Origin: Armatimonadota bacterium | Lineage (GTDB): Bacteria > Armatimonadota > Zipacnadia > Zipacnadales > JABUFB01 | NCBI GenBank assembly: GCA_013314775.1 | Contig: JABUFB010000009.1 | Span: 62,001 to 126,000, forward strand | Direction of reading: 5' to 3' | DNA length: 64,000 nt | Shown: in pieces, positions 1 through 7,927 of the stretch | Layout of the letters: the number at the start of each line of letters is the position of its first letter | Position numbering within the stretch: the first letter of the stretch is position 1 | The notes under the pieces: model-generated | Told to the model about the DNA's origin: nothing | The model's database searches: none | The model's input: only the letters and a program-made list of their open reading frames with translations | Made by a program: the position numbers and the translations under genes

Positions 1-2
1 CA

Positions 3-254
3 GCCACGGAAGTGCGGGGGAGCGGTCAGCAAGGAGGCTACAAGGAACGCTTCCGCGGTGTGGAATACACCGTCTCGCTCCTGCCCAAGGTACGCCTGGA
101 CATCGTGGTGCCCCAGGATAAAGCCCAGATCGTTGCCGACACCATCATGTCTGTCGCACGGACCGGCGCAGTGGGAGATGGCAAGGTCTTCGTGACGGCG
201 GTGGAAGATGCCATGCGTATCCGGACTGGCGAGCGTGGTCTGGCCGCCGTCTGA
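3..254 (+). CDS. glnB: P-II family nitrogen regulatory protein, 5' end cut off by window edge
   Basis: The reading frame enters from the window edge and gives the last 83 residues of a P-II signal protein of about 112 residues. P-II trimers sense 2-oxoglutarate and ATP/ADP and control nitrogen assimilation by binding partner proteins. Visible are the end of the T-loop with FRGVEY, whose Tyr aligns with the uridylylation site Tyr51 of E. coli GlnB, the LLPKVRLDIVVP strand, and the C-terminal signature TGAVGDGKVFV followed by RIRTGERG. The family is certain; whether it is GlnB or GlnK cannot be decided because the partner gene (often amtB or glnA) lies outside the window. Confidence 0.95.
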   Translation, partial: ATEVRGSGQQGGYKERFRGVEYTVSLLPKVRLDIVVPQDKAQIVADTIMSVARTGAVGDGKVFVTAVEDAMRIRTGERGLAAV

Positions 255-306
255 GGGAGACACTGCCGCAAGCCGGACCGACGGTTTCCCCCGACCCTCG
301 GGGGGC

Positions 307-378
307 CCGGAGCGGGGTCCTCACCGCTGGATCCCTCCTGCTCCCGCTGGCAGTCCCGGCACAGGGACCCCGCTCCGG
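307..378. terminator. 14-bp perfect inverted repeat (large hairpin) downstream of the P-II gene
   Basis: Bases 307-320 (CCGGAGCGGGGTCC) and 365-378 (GGACCCCGCTCCGG) are exact reverse complements separated by 44 bases. The structure lies in the 180-base gap between the P-II gene and the next gene. There is no T-run after it, so it may act as a Rho-dependent or processing hairpin, or as a structured leader for the downstream gene, rather than as a classical intrinsic terminator. Confidence 0.45.
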
Positions 379-435
379 AATACTCAGTGCAGCGCAAGGC
401 GCATCAATCGAGACATACCGCAAGGAGACAGTGTC

Positions 436-1125
436 ATGACCCGTACAGTTCTGATCACAGTGGCCGTATCCCTGATCGCCGCCGGAACCAGTTTCGCAAC
501 CCCCTCAACCCTGGTCTGGATCCCTTCTACCGATATTCAGGGGCTGAAGACCTGGCATTTCGGGGTGGATGATCTCATCAACTACGGCAGCCCCGAGAAG
601 ATCAAGGCCGACGCCACCGTGGTCGGTCTCACCTACGGTGTGGCTGAGGGCTTCGAGGCAGGCCTGGACGTCTTCAGCGGCATCGACGACCCCCTGTTTC
701 TCAACGGAAAGTGGTCATCCAAACCCTTCGGCAGCAATGGTGAATGGCAGGGCTCGCTGGGAGGCTACAACTTCGGCTTCGACAGCGCGACCTCGCCCGA
801 CATTCTTTATGCCCTCGTCAGCTACAAGCCCGGCAAGGACCGCTTCCACCTGGGCTACTTCATGGGCGATGATACGGTGATGGTGGACCCAATCACAGGG
901 GCCGATGAGAGCGATGGCATCCTCTTCGGCTGGGACCGGTCTTTCGGCAACAAGTGGTGGGGTGCGGTGGACTACCAGGGCGGAGACAGCACTTACGGAG
1001 CGATGAGCTTTGGGGTGGCGTATACACTTTCGGACAGCGCGTCTATCCTCGCGGGCATGAACTTCTACAACAACCCCGCGATCGACGACACGGTGACGAT
1101 TCAGTTCGACCTGAACTTCGATTGA
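436..1125 (+). CDS. Exported beta-rich protein of unknown function, possibly outer-membrane barrel-like
   Basis: This 229-residue protein starts at ATG 436 behind AAGGAGA (422-428); a frame extending further upstream lacks a ribosome site. Residues 1-22 form a clear Sec signal peptide ending TSFATP. The mature part alternates short hydrophobic and glycine/aromatic stretches (for example LYALVSYKPGKDRFHLGYFMG), as in small outer-membrane beta-barrels, but it ends FDLNFD rather than in the usual terminal Phe. I do not recognise a named family. It stands alone between the P-II gene and a hairpin pair. A periplasmic beta-sandwich is an alternative. Confidence 0.75.
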   Translation: MTRTVLITVAVSLIAAGTSFATPSTLVWIPSTDIQGLKTWHFGVDDLINYGSPEKIKADATVVGLTYGVAEGFEAGLDVFSGIDDPLFLNGKWSSKPFGSNGEWQGSLGGYNFGFDSATSPDILYALVSYKPGKDRFHLGYFMGDDTVMVDPITGADESDGILFGWDRSFGNKWWGAVDYQGGDSTYGAMSFGVAYTLSDSASILAGMNFYNNPAIDDTVTIQFDLNFD

Positions 1126-1147
1126 GGGAATGGCAAGGCGGAAAGTC

Positions 1148-1189
1148 TCGGGGCTCTGCCCCGAACCCCGCTGGGGCCACAGGCCCCAG
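1148..1189. terminator. Double hairpin between convergent genes, REP-like
   Basis: Two adjacent GC-rich hairpins sit in the 104-base gap between two converging genes: TCGGGGC/GCCCCGA with loop TCT (1148-1164) and CTGGGGCC/GGCCCCAG with loop ACA (1171-1189). No T-run follows on either strand. The pair probably blocks transcription from both sides, and its compact double-hairpin form recalls dispersed intergenic repeats of high-GC bacteria. Only one copy is seen in this window. Confidence 0.55.
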
Positions 1190-1229
1190 ACCCCGTACCT
1201 GCAGCAGCCTCCGGACATTCCGGGGGCTG

Positions 1230-2123
1230 TTACAGATTCAGGTCCGCAATCACAAGATGCTCGCCCCGCGCGTCGGGGGCCTGCGCCAGGATCTCCGGCT
1301 CTGCTCCCACTTCCGTCGGGCGCGCGAAAACCATCGACTGTCCCTGGAACTCCAGACCCGCAAGACGCCCCACCCCCATCGCCTGTATGCCGGCGACACC
1401 AAGCTCCCGGCAGCGGGCGTAGAGCCCCTCACGATTGGACGCCTGCTCACTCTCGTCCCATTCCGCCGGGTTTGCCTGGGGCGAAGCGATCACCTGAGCG
1501 CCTTTCCCGGCGAGATGGGAGATGGTTGCCGGGTTCCAGACATCCTTACAGATGGCCACCCCCACGCGGGTCTCCCCGCAGTCGAAAACGCCCAGTTCCT
1601 CCACGCCGGCGGGCTGAAGACCCAGGTCCCGGGCTTCCATATCCAGCAATTCCACTTTGCAGGAGTCTACGATCCGGCTCCCGTCCGGCCCGAAAACGCG
1701 GGACAAATTGTGCAACGGCTTTGCATCATCTTTACCACAGGGCAGTGGCAGGCTCCCGGCCACGATGTGCAGGCCACATTCTCGCGCCGCGGCGGAGAAG
1801 GCGGCATTGTAGACCTCCTCCATGCGCGCGGCCTTGCCCTGAAAGAGTACCCGGGCCGGGTGGAATCCTGGCCGGAACGCGGCACCGGCGATCTGTTTCC
1901 AGTGGCGCTGAATGAGACCCATCGCGAGGCCAGTCACTGCGGTGGCGCGGGATGCCAGGTCGTAGTCGTCCAGACAGACCAGGGGCAGCCCCACATCCTC
2001 GGGGAACACCGCCAGCACCGCCCCGGCGTCCGAGGCGCGGCGGCTCCAGTCCATCACCGAACCCGCGAAGCCCGCTTCGTCGGGCCAGAAACGCACGGCC
2101 ATCTGGACAGCAGCAACACGCAT
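1230..2123 (-). CDS. Carbon-nitrogen hydrolase (nitrilase superfamily)
   Basis: A 297-residue amidohydrolase of the nitrilase superfamily, which hydrolyses C-N bonds of amides through a Glu-Lys-Cys triad. The triad is visible as Glu42 in AVFPED, Lys156 in DSCKVEL and Cys192 in VAICKDVW; length and spacing are normal for the family. The substrate cannot be read from sequence. The start at 2123 is chosen because MRVAAVQMAV is the usual first beta strand; AGGGAG lies upstream. The gene is isolated: it converges on the upstream small exported protein and diverges from the polysaccharide group that begins at 2244. A second, more diverged nitrilase in this window (20,097) belongs to NAD synthesis. 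Confidence 0.88.
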   Translation of the reverse strand: MRVAAVQMAVRFWPDEAGFAGSVMDWSRRASDAGAVLAVFPEDVGLPLVCLDDYDLASRATAVTGLAMGLIQRHWKQIAGAAFRPGFHPARVLFQGKAARMEEVYNAAFSAAARECGLHIVAGSLPLPCGKDDAKPLHNLSRVFGPDGSRIVDSCKVELLDMEARDLGLQPAGVEELGVFDCGETRVGVAICKDVWNPATISHLAGKGAQVIASPQANPAEWDESEQASNREGLYARCRELGVAGIQAMGVGRLAGLEFQGQSMVFARPTEVGAEPEILAQAPDARGEHLVIADLNL

Positions 2124-2243
2124 GGCAGCACTCCCTGGATGACGCATCCGGTGGGGCAGGTCACGGGCTCTTCCGCGTTCAATAGTACCATACGCGCAAG
2201 TCGGAAGGTACCCGCAAATGACTTGTTTCCGGAGGACAACCTC

Positions 2244-3320
2244 ATGCCGAGGCTGTTGCGACCCGCCCTGTCGGCCACCATCGTCCTCACCGCATGCTGC
2301 GCCAGTGCCCAGTTGTACAGCGTCCAGGCGTCCTGCCCGGCCACCGTCTCGGTGCCCATTACCGGTGACAACGGGACTGTGTACCTGCGCAATGATTCCG
2401 CGCCATGGCGGCCCATCGATTTCACCCCGGCTGAGGGCCGCGTGGTCATCGCACTCGATCCGTCGCTCATGCCCAACGGCCGGGCGATGCTCCTCGTGAA
2501 CCCGCCGCCGGGCATGGACATCGATGACGCGGACTCCCCTGAACTGCTGGCCCTGCGCGTGGACGCAGCCTGGCTCGAGCCGGCCGCCGAGAGCTTCCTC
2601 GGAGCCAGCAAGACCGCCCCGCGACGCATCCTCTTCATCGCGCGCGATTCCGACAACGCCCTCGCGCCCGGAAGCGCCAAGGTCTTCCTGAATGGCCGTG
2701 AACTGTCCCGGACCCGTGTCGAGTCCCGGCCGGACGGGTCCCTGTGGGTCCGCGCGAAGCTCCCCGCGGTGGATTACGGCAGCCACGAGGTCCGGTACTG
2801 GGTGACGGACAACTCGCCGCAGCGCAACAGACTGGAGGGCATCGTGAAGTTCGCCCGCCAGGACCTGGACAACTTCGCACTGGCCGCCCACGGAACCACG
2901 ATGACCGTGGACAGCAGCTTCCCGGGCTATGAGTCAACGGCGCCGCTCCAGGACGGGAACACCACGCTGCCGGGCGATACCTTGCCGGGAACCATTACCT
3001 GGGCTTCCGCCGAAACCGACTCCCCACACTGGGTGGAGATCGACCTCGGCCGCGAGCGCACAGTGCGGGAAGTGACGGTCTACTGGGCGAACTACACGGA
3101 CCGGCTCAACACATCGCATACCGTCGAAGTGCAGGTGCCGAAGACTGACGGCTGGCGGAGTATCTACAGGTCACCCTCCACCGGCGAGGCGCCTGCGCAG
3201 CTGACGACATTCACCTTCGAGCCGGTGACCACCCGGCGCCTGCGGATCTGGCAACCCGCCGGCGGCGGGGGCATCCACCGACCCAACCTGATGTGGCTCG
3301 CGGAGGTCGAGGTACGATGA
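2244..3320 (+). CDS. Exported protein with C-terminal discoidin (F5/8 type C)-like domain
   Basis: A 358-residue secreted protein. ATG 2244 follows GGAGGA (2231-2236), and a signal peptide ending ASAQ covers residues 1-23. The last 140 residues match the discoidin/F5-8C pattern: A.....DSSFPGYES, a DG turn, then HWVEIDLGRERTVREVTVYW, a central strand, and a closing TRRLRIW...LAEVEV strand. Such domains usually bind glycans or galactose-containing polymers. The N-terminal 210 residues are unassigned beta-rich sequence. Its stop overlaps the start of the next gene (ATGA), so the two are translated together. It is probably part of a polysaccharide-utilising surface group with the LamG-like protein and pectate lyase downstream. 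Confidence 0.8.
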   Translation: MPRLLRPALSATIVLTACCASAQLYSVQASCPATVSVPITGDNGTVYLRNDSAPWRPIDFTPAEGRVVIALDPSLMPNGRAMLLVNPPPGMDIDDADSPELLALRVDAAWLEPAAESFLGASKTAPRRILFIARDSDNALAPGSAKVFLNGRELSRTRVESRPDGSLWVRAKLPAVDYGSHEVRYWVTDNSPQRNRLEGIVKFARQDLDNFALAAHGTTMTVDSSFPGYESTAPLQDGNTTLPGDTLPGTITWASAETDSPHWVEIDLGRERTVREVTVYWANYTDRLNTSHTVEVQVPKTDGWRSIYRSPSTGEAPAQLTTFTFEPVTTRRLRIWQPAGGGGIHRPNLMWLAEVEVR

Positions 3321-4543
3321 CGCTCAGCGAAGAGCAGGCCTTGTGCATTCTGCTCCTTGTCACGCTGGCCGCGCTTCTGCCGGCCTGGTGTCAGGCGGCG
3401 AGTGTACCCTCCGATGACGTACTCCTCTACTGCGAGGTGGAAAAGTTCGGGCTGGTCCGTGACCTGTCGCCCATCGAAATACCCGGCGCATCAGGTGGGC
3501 AGGCCATGCAGATGACCCGATCCACCAGCGGCGTATGGGCCGTAATGGGATTCGAGCCCGGGGAGTATACATTGCTCTTGCGCGTGTGGGCTCCGGCGGG
3601 AGACCAGGACGGCTTCTTCGTAGATATCCGCGACAAGCGCGACCGACGTGTCCCCCCGACACAGAGACGCTGGCATACCATGGCCTACAACATCACCGTG
3701 GACGCGCCTGAACAGGTCCTGCTGGCCGCGGTCGCCCAGGAACTCGGATTCGTGGTGGATCAGGTGGCGGTGGTGCGCGGGACTTTCCAGACCGACCAGG
3801 TGCGCATGGAGGACCTGCCCGGGAAGCCGGGGGAGGGCATTGCGCCCGATCCCGATGCGCTGCCCCGGATGGAGACCAGCGCGCGCCTTGCGAGCCTCCC
3901 TGTACCGGGAACTCCCCCTGCCCAGGATGTGGTCTTCGCTGAAGACTTCGAAGGCCGGTTTACCGGTGCGAAAGGCGTCACAGCGCTTGTGGATGGCCCC
4001 ACCGGCAAGGCACTCAACTTGGGCGTACCTGACGGCCGGTTCGTGGTGAGCCTGGGCGCCCTGGACCTCGGCCCCACGGGCACCGTGGAGTTCCGGGTGA
4101 AGCCCCGGGAGGCCCAGCAGTTGTGGTGGGATCAGGGCTGGCATTACCTGCTGCACCTGGAGCCTGCATCGCCGGATGGCTCCGGCGTCTCGCTGGGCCT
4201 GTACCGCCGCCCGGATGTGCAGTTGCGGCTGGAAGCGAAGTCAGCAGACGAGAAAGAGACCGAAGGTGCGAATGTGAGCACTTCGGGTCTCGACAACACC
4301 GCCTGGCACCACATCCTCGTGTCATGGGACCTCACCGGCGAGCGACAGCGTTTGTGGCTGCTGGTGGATGGCGACGGCAAGCAGGTGGAGTTCCGGCGGA
4401 AGCTGGCGCCCGGCGCATTCAGGCAGCTTGAAATTGGCAATTCGCCCGAGTCTTCCGGCCTGCCGTACTTGTTCCTTGACGGCGCCATCGACGAAGTGCG
4501 CGTTTCAAAGGAGAGCGTCGCTGGAAAGCTCGCGGCGCAGTAA
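3317..4543 (+). CDS. Exported LamG/concanavalin A-like jelly-roll protein
   Basis: A 408-residue exported protein whose ATG (3317) overlaps the stop of the preceding gene in ATGA, with GGAGG about 10 bases upstream. Residues 1-27 are a hydrophobic signal sequence. A first beta domain (about 30-160) resembles carbohydrate-binding jelly rolls (VWAVMGFEPGEYTLLLRVW). The C-terminal half is LamG/ConA-like: GPTGTVEFRVKP, then AWHHILVSWD, LWLLVDGDGKQ and the closing LFLDGAIDEVRVSKE, which is the hallmark order of that fold. It probably binds glycan. Translational coupling to the discoidin-like protein suggests they act as a pair at the cell surface. Confidence 0.82.
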   Translation: MTLSEEQALCILLLVTLAALLPAWCQAASVPSDDVLLYCEVEKFGLVRDLSPIEIPGASGGQAMQMTRSTSGVWAVMGFEPGEYTLLLRVWAPAGDQDGFFVDIRDKRDRRVPPTQRRWHTMAYNITVDAPEQVLLAAVAQELGFVVDQVAVVRGTFQTDQVRMEDLPGKPGEGIAPDPDALPRMETSARLASLPVPGTPPAQDVVFAEDFEGRFTGAKGVTALVDGPTGKALNLGVPDGRFVVSLGALDLGPTGTVEFRVKPREAQQLWWDQGWHYLLHLEPASPDGSGVSLGLYRRPDVQLRLEAKSADEKETEGANVSTSGLDNTAWHHILVSWDLTGERQRLWLLVDGDGKQVEFRRKLAPGAFRQLEIGNSPESSGLPYLFLDGAIDEVRVSKESVAGKLAAQ

Positions 4544-4584
4544 GCCGGCCGGCGACGTATGCGCGTACAAGGAAGGTGGAGACC

Positions 4585-5976
4585 ATGAGAGTTTGCATAC
4601 CGGCGGTTCTGCTGGCATCGGTTCTTTGCGCCGGGGTCTGGGGCCAGGATGACGACCTCGCTGCGCAGGCGTCGAAGGCCCTTTCGGCGGCGGTGAAGTA
4701 CCTCACGGAGACGATTGCCGTGGGTGGCGGGTACCTGGGCAGCTACAAGATCGACCTGCAGACCGGCAAGTTCGTGGACCAGTGGGGCGAAGGACACGCT
4801 ACCGCGGACCAGAACTGGATTCAGCCCCCAGGCTGCCCCAGCGTAGGCTTCTCCTTCCTGCGCGCCTGGCAGGAGACCGGGGAGCAGCAGTACCTCGACG
4901 CCGCCGTGCAAGTGGCGAACTCGCTGGTGTACGGGCAACTGGAGTGTGGCGGCTGGGACTACATCGTGGACCACAGTCCGGCCGGTGCGGTGGCCTGGTA
5001 TTACCGCCACAACCGCAACTCCCAGGACCCGAAACTCAAAGGTGGCCGCAATCAGGCGACCTTCGACGACAATGTGACCCAGCACGCTACTCGGCTCCTG
5101 ATGGCGGTGGATCTTGCGCTGGAGCAGAAGAACGCAGCAATCCACGAGGCATCATTGGCGGCAATCGAGTTCATCCTCCAGGCCCAGCTGCCCAATGGTG
5201 GCTGGCCCCAGCGATCACCCTTGAGCAGTCGCGGATACAGCCGCTACGTCACTTTCAACGACAACTCGATGGCCGACTGCATCGACGTGATGATGCGGGC
5301 CTGGGAGGCTTACGGGGACCCGCGCACCAGGGAAGCCGTGGTGAAAGCCGGTCAGTTCATCATCGACGCGCAACTCCCGGGACAACCCACCTGGGCGCAG
5401 CAGTATGACGAGGACCTCAAGCCCGCCTGGGCCAGGAAGTTCGAGCCCCCGTCGGCCTGCAGTTCTGAGTCGGTAGGCGTCATGCGCACCCTCGTCCGCA
5501 TCGCGACATTCCTGCAAGACGAGCGCTACCTCGAGCCCCTCCCCGCGGCCTTCGAGTGGTTCCGCGTCTCTGAGCTCACCGGCGCGGACAAGGGCAAGTG
5601 GGCGCGCTTCTATGAGCTCGGTACCAACAAGCCCCTGTACTTCACCCGCGACACCTACCTGCTCACCTACGACGACAGCGACTGCCCGACACATTATTCC
5701 TTCAAAGGCGCCTACAGCCCGGCCGACGTCCAGCGCGAGTATAACCGCATCATGGAGATCGGTCTTGCGGCGTATGCCGAGGAGCGCTCTCCCAAACCTT
5801 TGACCCCCCAGGCGAGGGCGGCCCTGGCGAAAAACCTGGAAGGGCGGGTCCGCCAGACCATCGACAGCCAGAGTGACCTCGGCTTCTGGGCGAAAGGCGA
5901 CATGATCGACATGAGCGTTTTCGAACGGAACATCGAGCTTCTCGCCCAGTACCTCGGCCTGGTGAGGGATCATTAG
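4585..5976 (+). CDS. Pectate lyase, polysaccharide lyase family 10
   Basis: A 463-residue secreted enzyme. ATG 4585 is preferred over GTG 4576 because GGAAGGTGGAG (4571-4581) then lies at proper distance and a clean signal peptide ending GVWGQ follows. PL10 enzymes cleave polygalacturonate by beta-elimination on an (alpha/alpha) toroid. Features of the family are visible: GGGYLGSYKID near the N-terminus, GGWPQ, FNDN (about 224-227), QLPGQPTWAQQYD (from 263) and KPAWARKFEPPS. Length is typical for a stand-alone catalytic module. It lies 41 bases behind the LamG-like gene and probably shares its transcript, pointing to plant or algal pectin as substrate. Confidence 0.85.
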   Translation: MRVCIPAVLLASVLCAGVWGQDDDLAAQASKALSAAVKYLTETIAVGGGYLGSYKIDLQTGKFVDQWGEGHATADQNWIQPPGCPSVGFSFLRAWQETGEQQYLDAAVQVANSLVYGQLECGGWDYIVDHSPAGAVAWYYRHNRNSQDPKLKGGRNQATFDDNVTQHATRLLMAVDLALEQKNAAIHEASLAAIEFILQAQLPNGGWPQRSPLSSRGYSRYVTFNDNSMADCIDVMMRAWEAYGDPRTREAVVKAGQFIIDAQLPGQPTWAQQYDEDLKPAWARKFEPPSACSSESVGVMRTLVRIATFLQDERYLEPLPAAFEWFRVSELTGADKGKWARFYELGTNKPLYFTRDTYLLTYDDSDCPTHYSFKGAYSPADVQREYNRIMEIGLAAYAEERSPKPLTPQARAALAKNLEGRVRQTIDSQSDLGFWAKGDMIDMSVFERNIELLAQYLGLVRDH

Positions 5977-6087
5977 CCAGCTTCCGGGCATTCCGGAACC
6001 ACGTCGCCGCCCCAGAGGTTATCCCAGTGGACGCGCATGTTTGCGCACCGCACCGCCGCACTCATCCCTGCAGGGGGCACCCACCCA

Positions 6088-7518
6088 ATGAACAGACTGC
6101 TGTGGCTCCTGGCCCTGGTCGTTGTCGTGACGCTCGCCACCATCGCCGGTTGCAGCAAGAAGGTCGAAGAGCCCGTCGCCATGGAACCGGACGCGACGGC
6201 TTCGACCGGCACCCAGGCTGCCGCGCCTGCGGAACCTGCAGCTGCACCAGCCGCTAGTCCCCAGCAGGCTCAACCCGCCGCGGGACAGCAGGCGCCCGCA
6301 CCGGCTCAGCCCGCTCAGACGGCAGCTGCGCCCGCACCTGCGGCACCGCAGGCGACACAGGCCGTGAAGACCAGCGGCGGAGCTGACTGGCCCAACTTCC
6401 GGGGCCCGAACCTGGACGGGATCGCCCCGGACACGGGCATCAACAAGGACTGGAAGAGCCGGCCGCCACGGGAATTGTGGCGGGTGAACATGACCGACGA
6501 CGGATACGCGGTCCCATCGGTGGCAGACGGCAAGGTCTTCGTGATTGACCACCAGGGCAGTGAGGACATTGTGCGCGCCCTCGACCTGAACAGTGGGCAG
6601 GATGTCTGGACTTTCCGGTACGCCGACACGGACCAGGCAAACTACGGCTTCGCACGTGCCGCGCCGACCTACGCCAAAGGCAGACTGTACACTCTCAGCC
6701 GCCTGGGCATGCTCCACTGCCTGGACGCGAAGACCGGCGCGAAACTCTGGGCGCTGGACATCGTCGACGAGTACGGAGGACAGCGGCCGAAGTGGGACTA
6801 CTCGGGCGCGGTGCTGGTGGACGGCGACAGACTGGTCCTCTGCCCTGGCGGGAAGACGGGCGTGGTGGCGCTGGACCGTGAGAGCGGCAAGACCCTCTGG
6901 ACCGGCGGCCTGCCCGGCGCTCCTGGCTATGCAATGGCCGTTCCGGCGAAAATCGGCGGCAAGCCCCAGTATGTGTGCTTCTCAGCCTACGGTCTGTACG
7001 CAGTGGACAAGTCGTCCGGCAAGACTCTCTGGCAGTTCCCATGGCCCACAAACGCTGATGTGAACGCGGCGACCCCGCTGGTCATCGGCGACAGTGTGTT
7101 CATCACCAGCGGCTACAGGGTAGGCTGCGGAATGGTCACGGTGGGCGGTTCCGCACCGTCCCTCGCCTGGCGGAATGCTGAGCTTCAGGCCCACTTCAAC
7201 TCCCCTGTCCTGTACAAAGGCCACATCTACGGCATCGGAGACCCCGGCGTGCTCGTATGCATCGATCCCAAAACTGGTCAGGCCCTTTGGAAGCAGCGCG
7301 GGTACGAGAAGGGCGGGATCACCGTAGTGGACGGGGTACTGATCGCGGTGAAGGGCGGCAATGGTGAGGTCACCATGGTCAACGCCGTGCCCGACGGCTT
7401 CCAGGAACTGGGCAGGATCCGGCCACTGGGCGGGCAGAGCTGGACCCCGCCGGTAGTAGCCCGCGGCAAGCTGATCATCCGCAACACCAAGGCTCTCGCC
7501 TGCCTGGACCTGATGTAA
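6088..7518 (+). CDS. Lipoprotein with PQQ-type beta-propeller
   Basis: A 476-residue lipoprotein: residues 1-22 end in the lipobox IAGC, so Cys is lipidated and the protein is membrane-anchored outside the cytoplasm. A 75-residue Ala/Pro/Gln-rich linker follows. The rest is a PQQ-like (PF13360-type) eight-bladed propeller with repeats such as DLNSGQDVWTF, DAKTGAKLWAL, DRESGKTLWTG, DKSSGKTLWQF and DPKTGQALWKQ. The start at ATG 6088 follows AGGGGGC. Such propellers are scaffolds (BamB-like) or, in environmental lineages, surface proteins; nothing here proves a redox cofactor. It follows the pectate lyase by 111 bases. Confidence 0.87.
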   Translation: MNRLLWLLALVVVVTLATIAGCSKKVEEPVAMEPDATASTGTQAAAPAEPAAAPAASPQQAQPAAGQQAPAPAQPAQTAAAPAPAAPQATQAVKTSGGADWPNFRGPNLDGIAPDTGINKDWKSRPPRELWRVNMTDDGYAVPSVADGKVFVIDHQGSEDIVRALDLNSGQDVWTFRYADTDQANYGFARAAPTYAKGRLYTLSRLGMLHCLDAKTGAKLWALDIVDEYGGQRPKWDYSGAVLVDGDRLVLCPGGKTGVVALDRESGKTLWTGGLPGAPGYAMAVPAKIGGKPQYVCFSAYGLYAVDKSSGKTLWQFPWPTNADVNAATPLVIGDSVFITSGYRVGCGMVTVGGSAPSLAWRNAELQAHFNSPVLYKGHIYGIGDPGVLVCIDPKTGQALWKQRGYEKGGITVVDGVLIAVKGGNGEVTMVNAVPDGFQELGRIRPLGGQSWTPPVVARGKLIIRNTKALACLDLM

Positions 7519-7585
7519 CCCCGCCGTGGTCCAGCAAGCCGCGCAGTCGCAGCTGCACGGCGCCTGCGCTGACAGCCGATCCTCT

Positions 7586-7617
7586 ACGGGCCTGACGGAG
7601 CCTCCCGCCAGGCCCGT
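7586..7617 (+). terminator. Hairpin downstream of the PQQ lipoprotein
   Basis: ACGGGCCTG (7586-7594) pairs perfectly with CAGGCCCGT (7609-7617), with further CGG/CCG pairing inside. A T-rich stretch (GGGCTTTTTCT) follows only after about 15 bases, so this is a weak terminator candidate. The remainder of the 409-base gap 7519-7927 holds no gene I can support; it contains the promoter noted at 7821. Confidence 0.45.
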
Positions 7618-7820
7618 TGGTTCTGTCATTGGGCTTTTTCTCGGGGCCGGAATCCCCCAGCTTCGGCCGAGGGCTATAGGCGGACGGCTTCTGCCGGAGC
7701 CTGACAGCCCACGGCACGGCTTCAACACCACGGGAACCGAACGCTGGCCGCACAAGAGGCCGGCAAGCCGCTCACGTAACCAATGCTCCTGCCTCCCACC
7801 TTTATGCACCCACGGTTTTG

Positions 7821-7829
7821 TGCTATAGT
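7821..7829 (+). promoter_or_regulatory. Extended -10 promoter for ftsK
   Basis: TGCTATAGT (7821-7829) is a good extended -10 element (TGnTATAAT with one mismatch). The -35 region 17 bases upstream (TTTATG) is poor, as is usual for extended -10 promoters. Start of transcription would be near 7836, giving a leader of about 90 bases to the chosen ftsK start. Confidence 0.45.
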
Positions 7830-7927
7830 CTCAGCATGTCGGGTTGTTCGCCGCGGTGAGCGGACGGACTGTGGGTCACCCAACCATCCATCACAGCATT
7901 GCATCACACGACTGGCGGGTGGACACC

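Noticed and set aside
954-2243. Upstream in-frame extension of the discoidin-like protein through the nitrilase region
   Set aside because: It runs antisense through a gene with an intact catalytic triad, and ATG 2244 has both a ribosome site and a signal peptide.
7519-7927. Possible structured RNA or tRNA in the longest early gap
   Set aside because: No acceptor stem, T-loop consensus or known riboswitch core could be found; only a hairpin and an extended -10 promoter were supportable.
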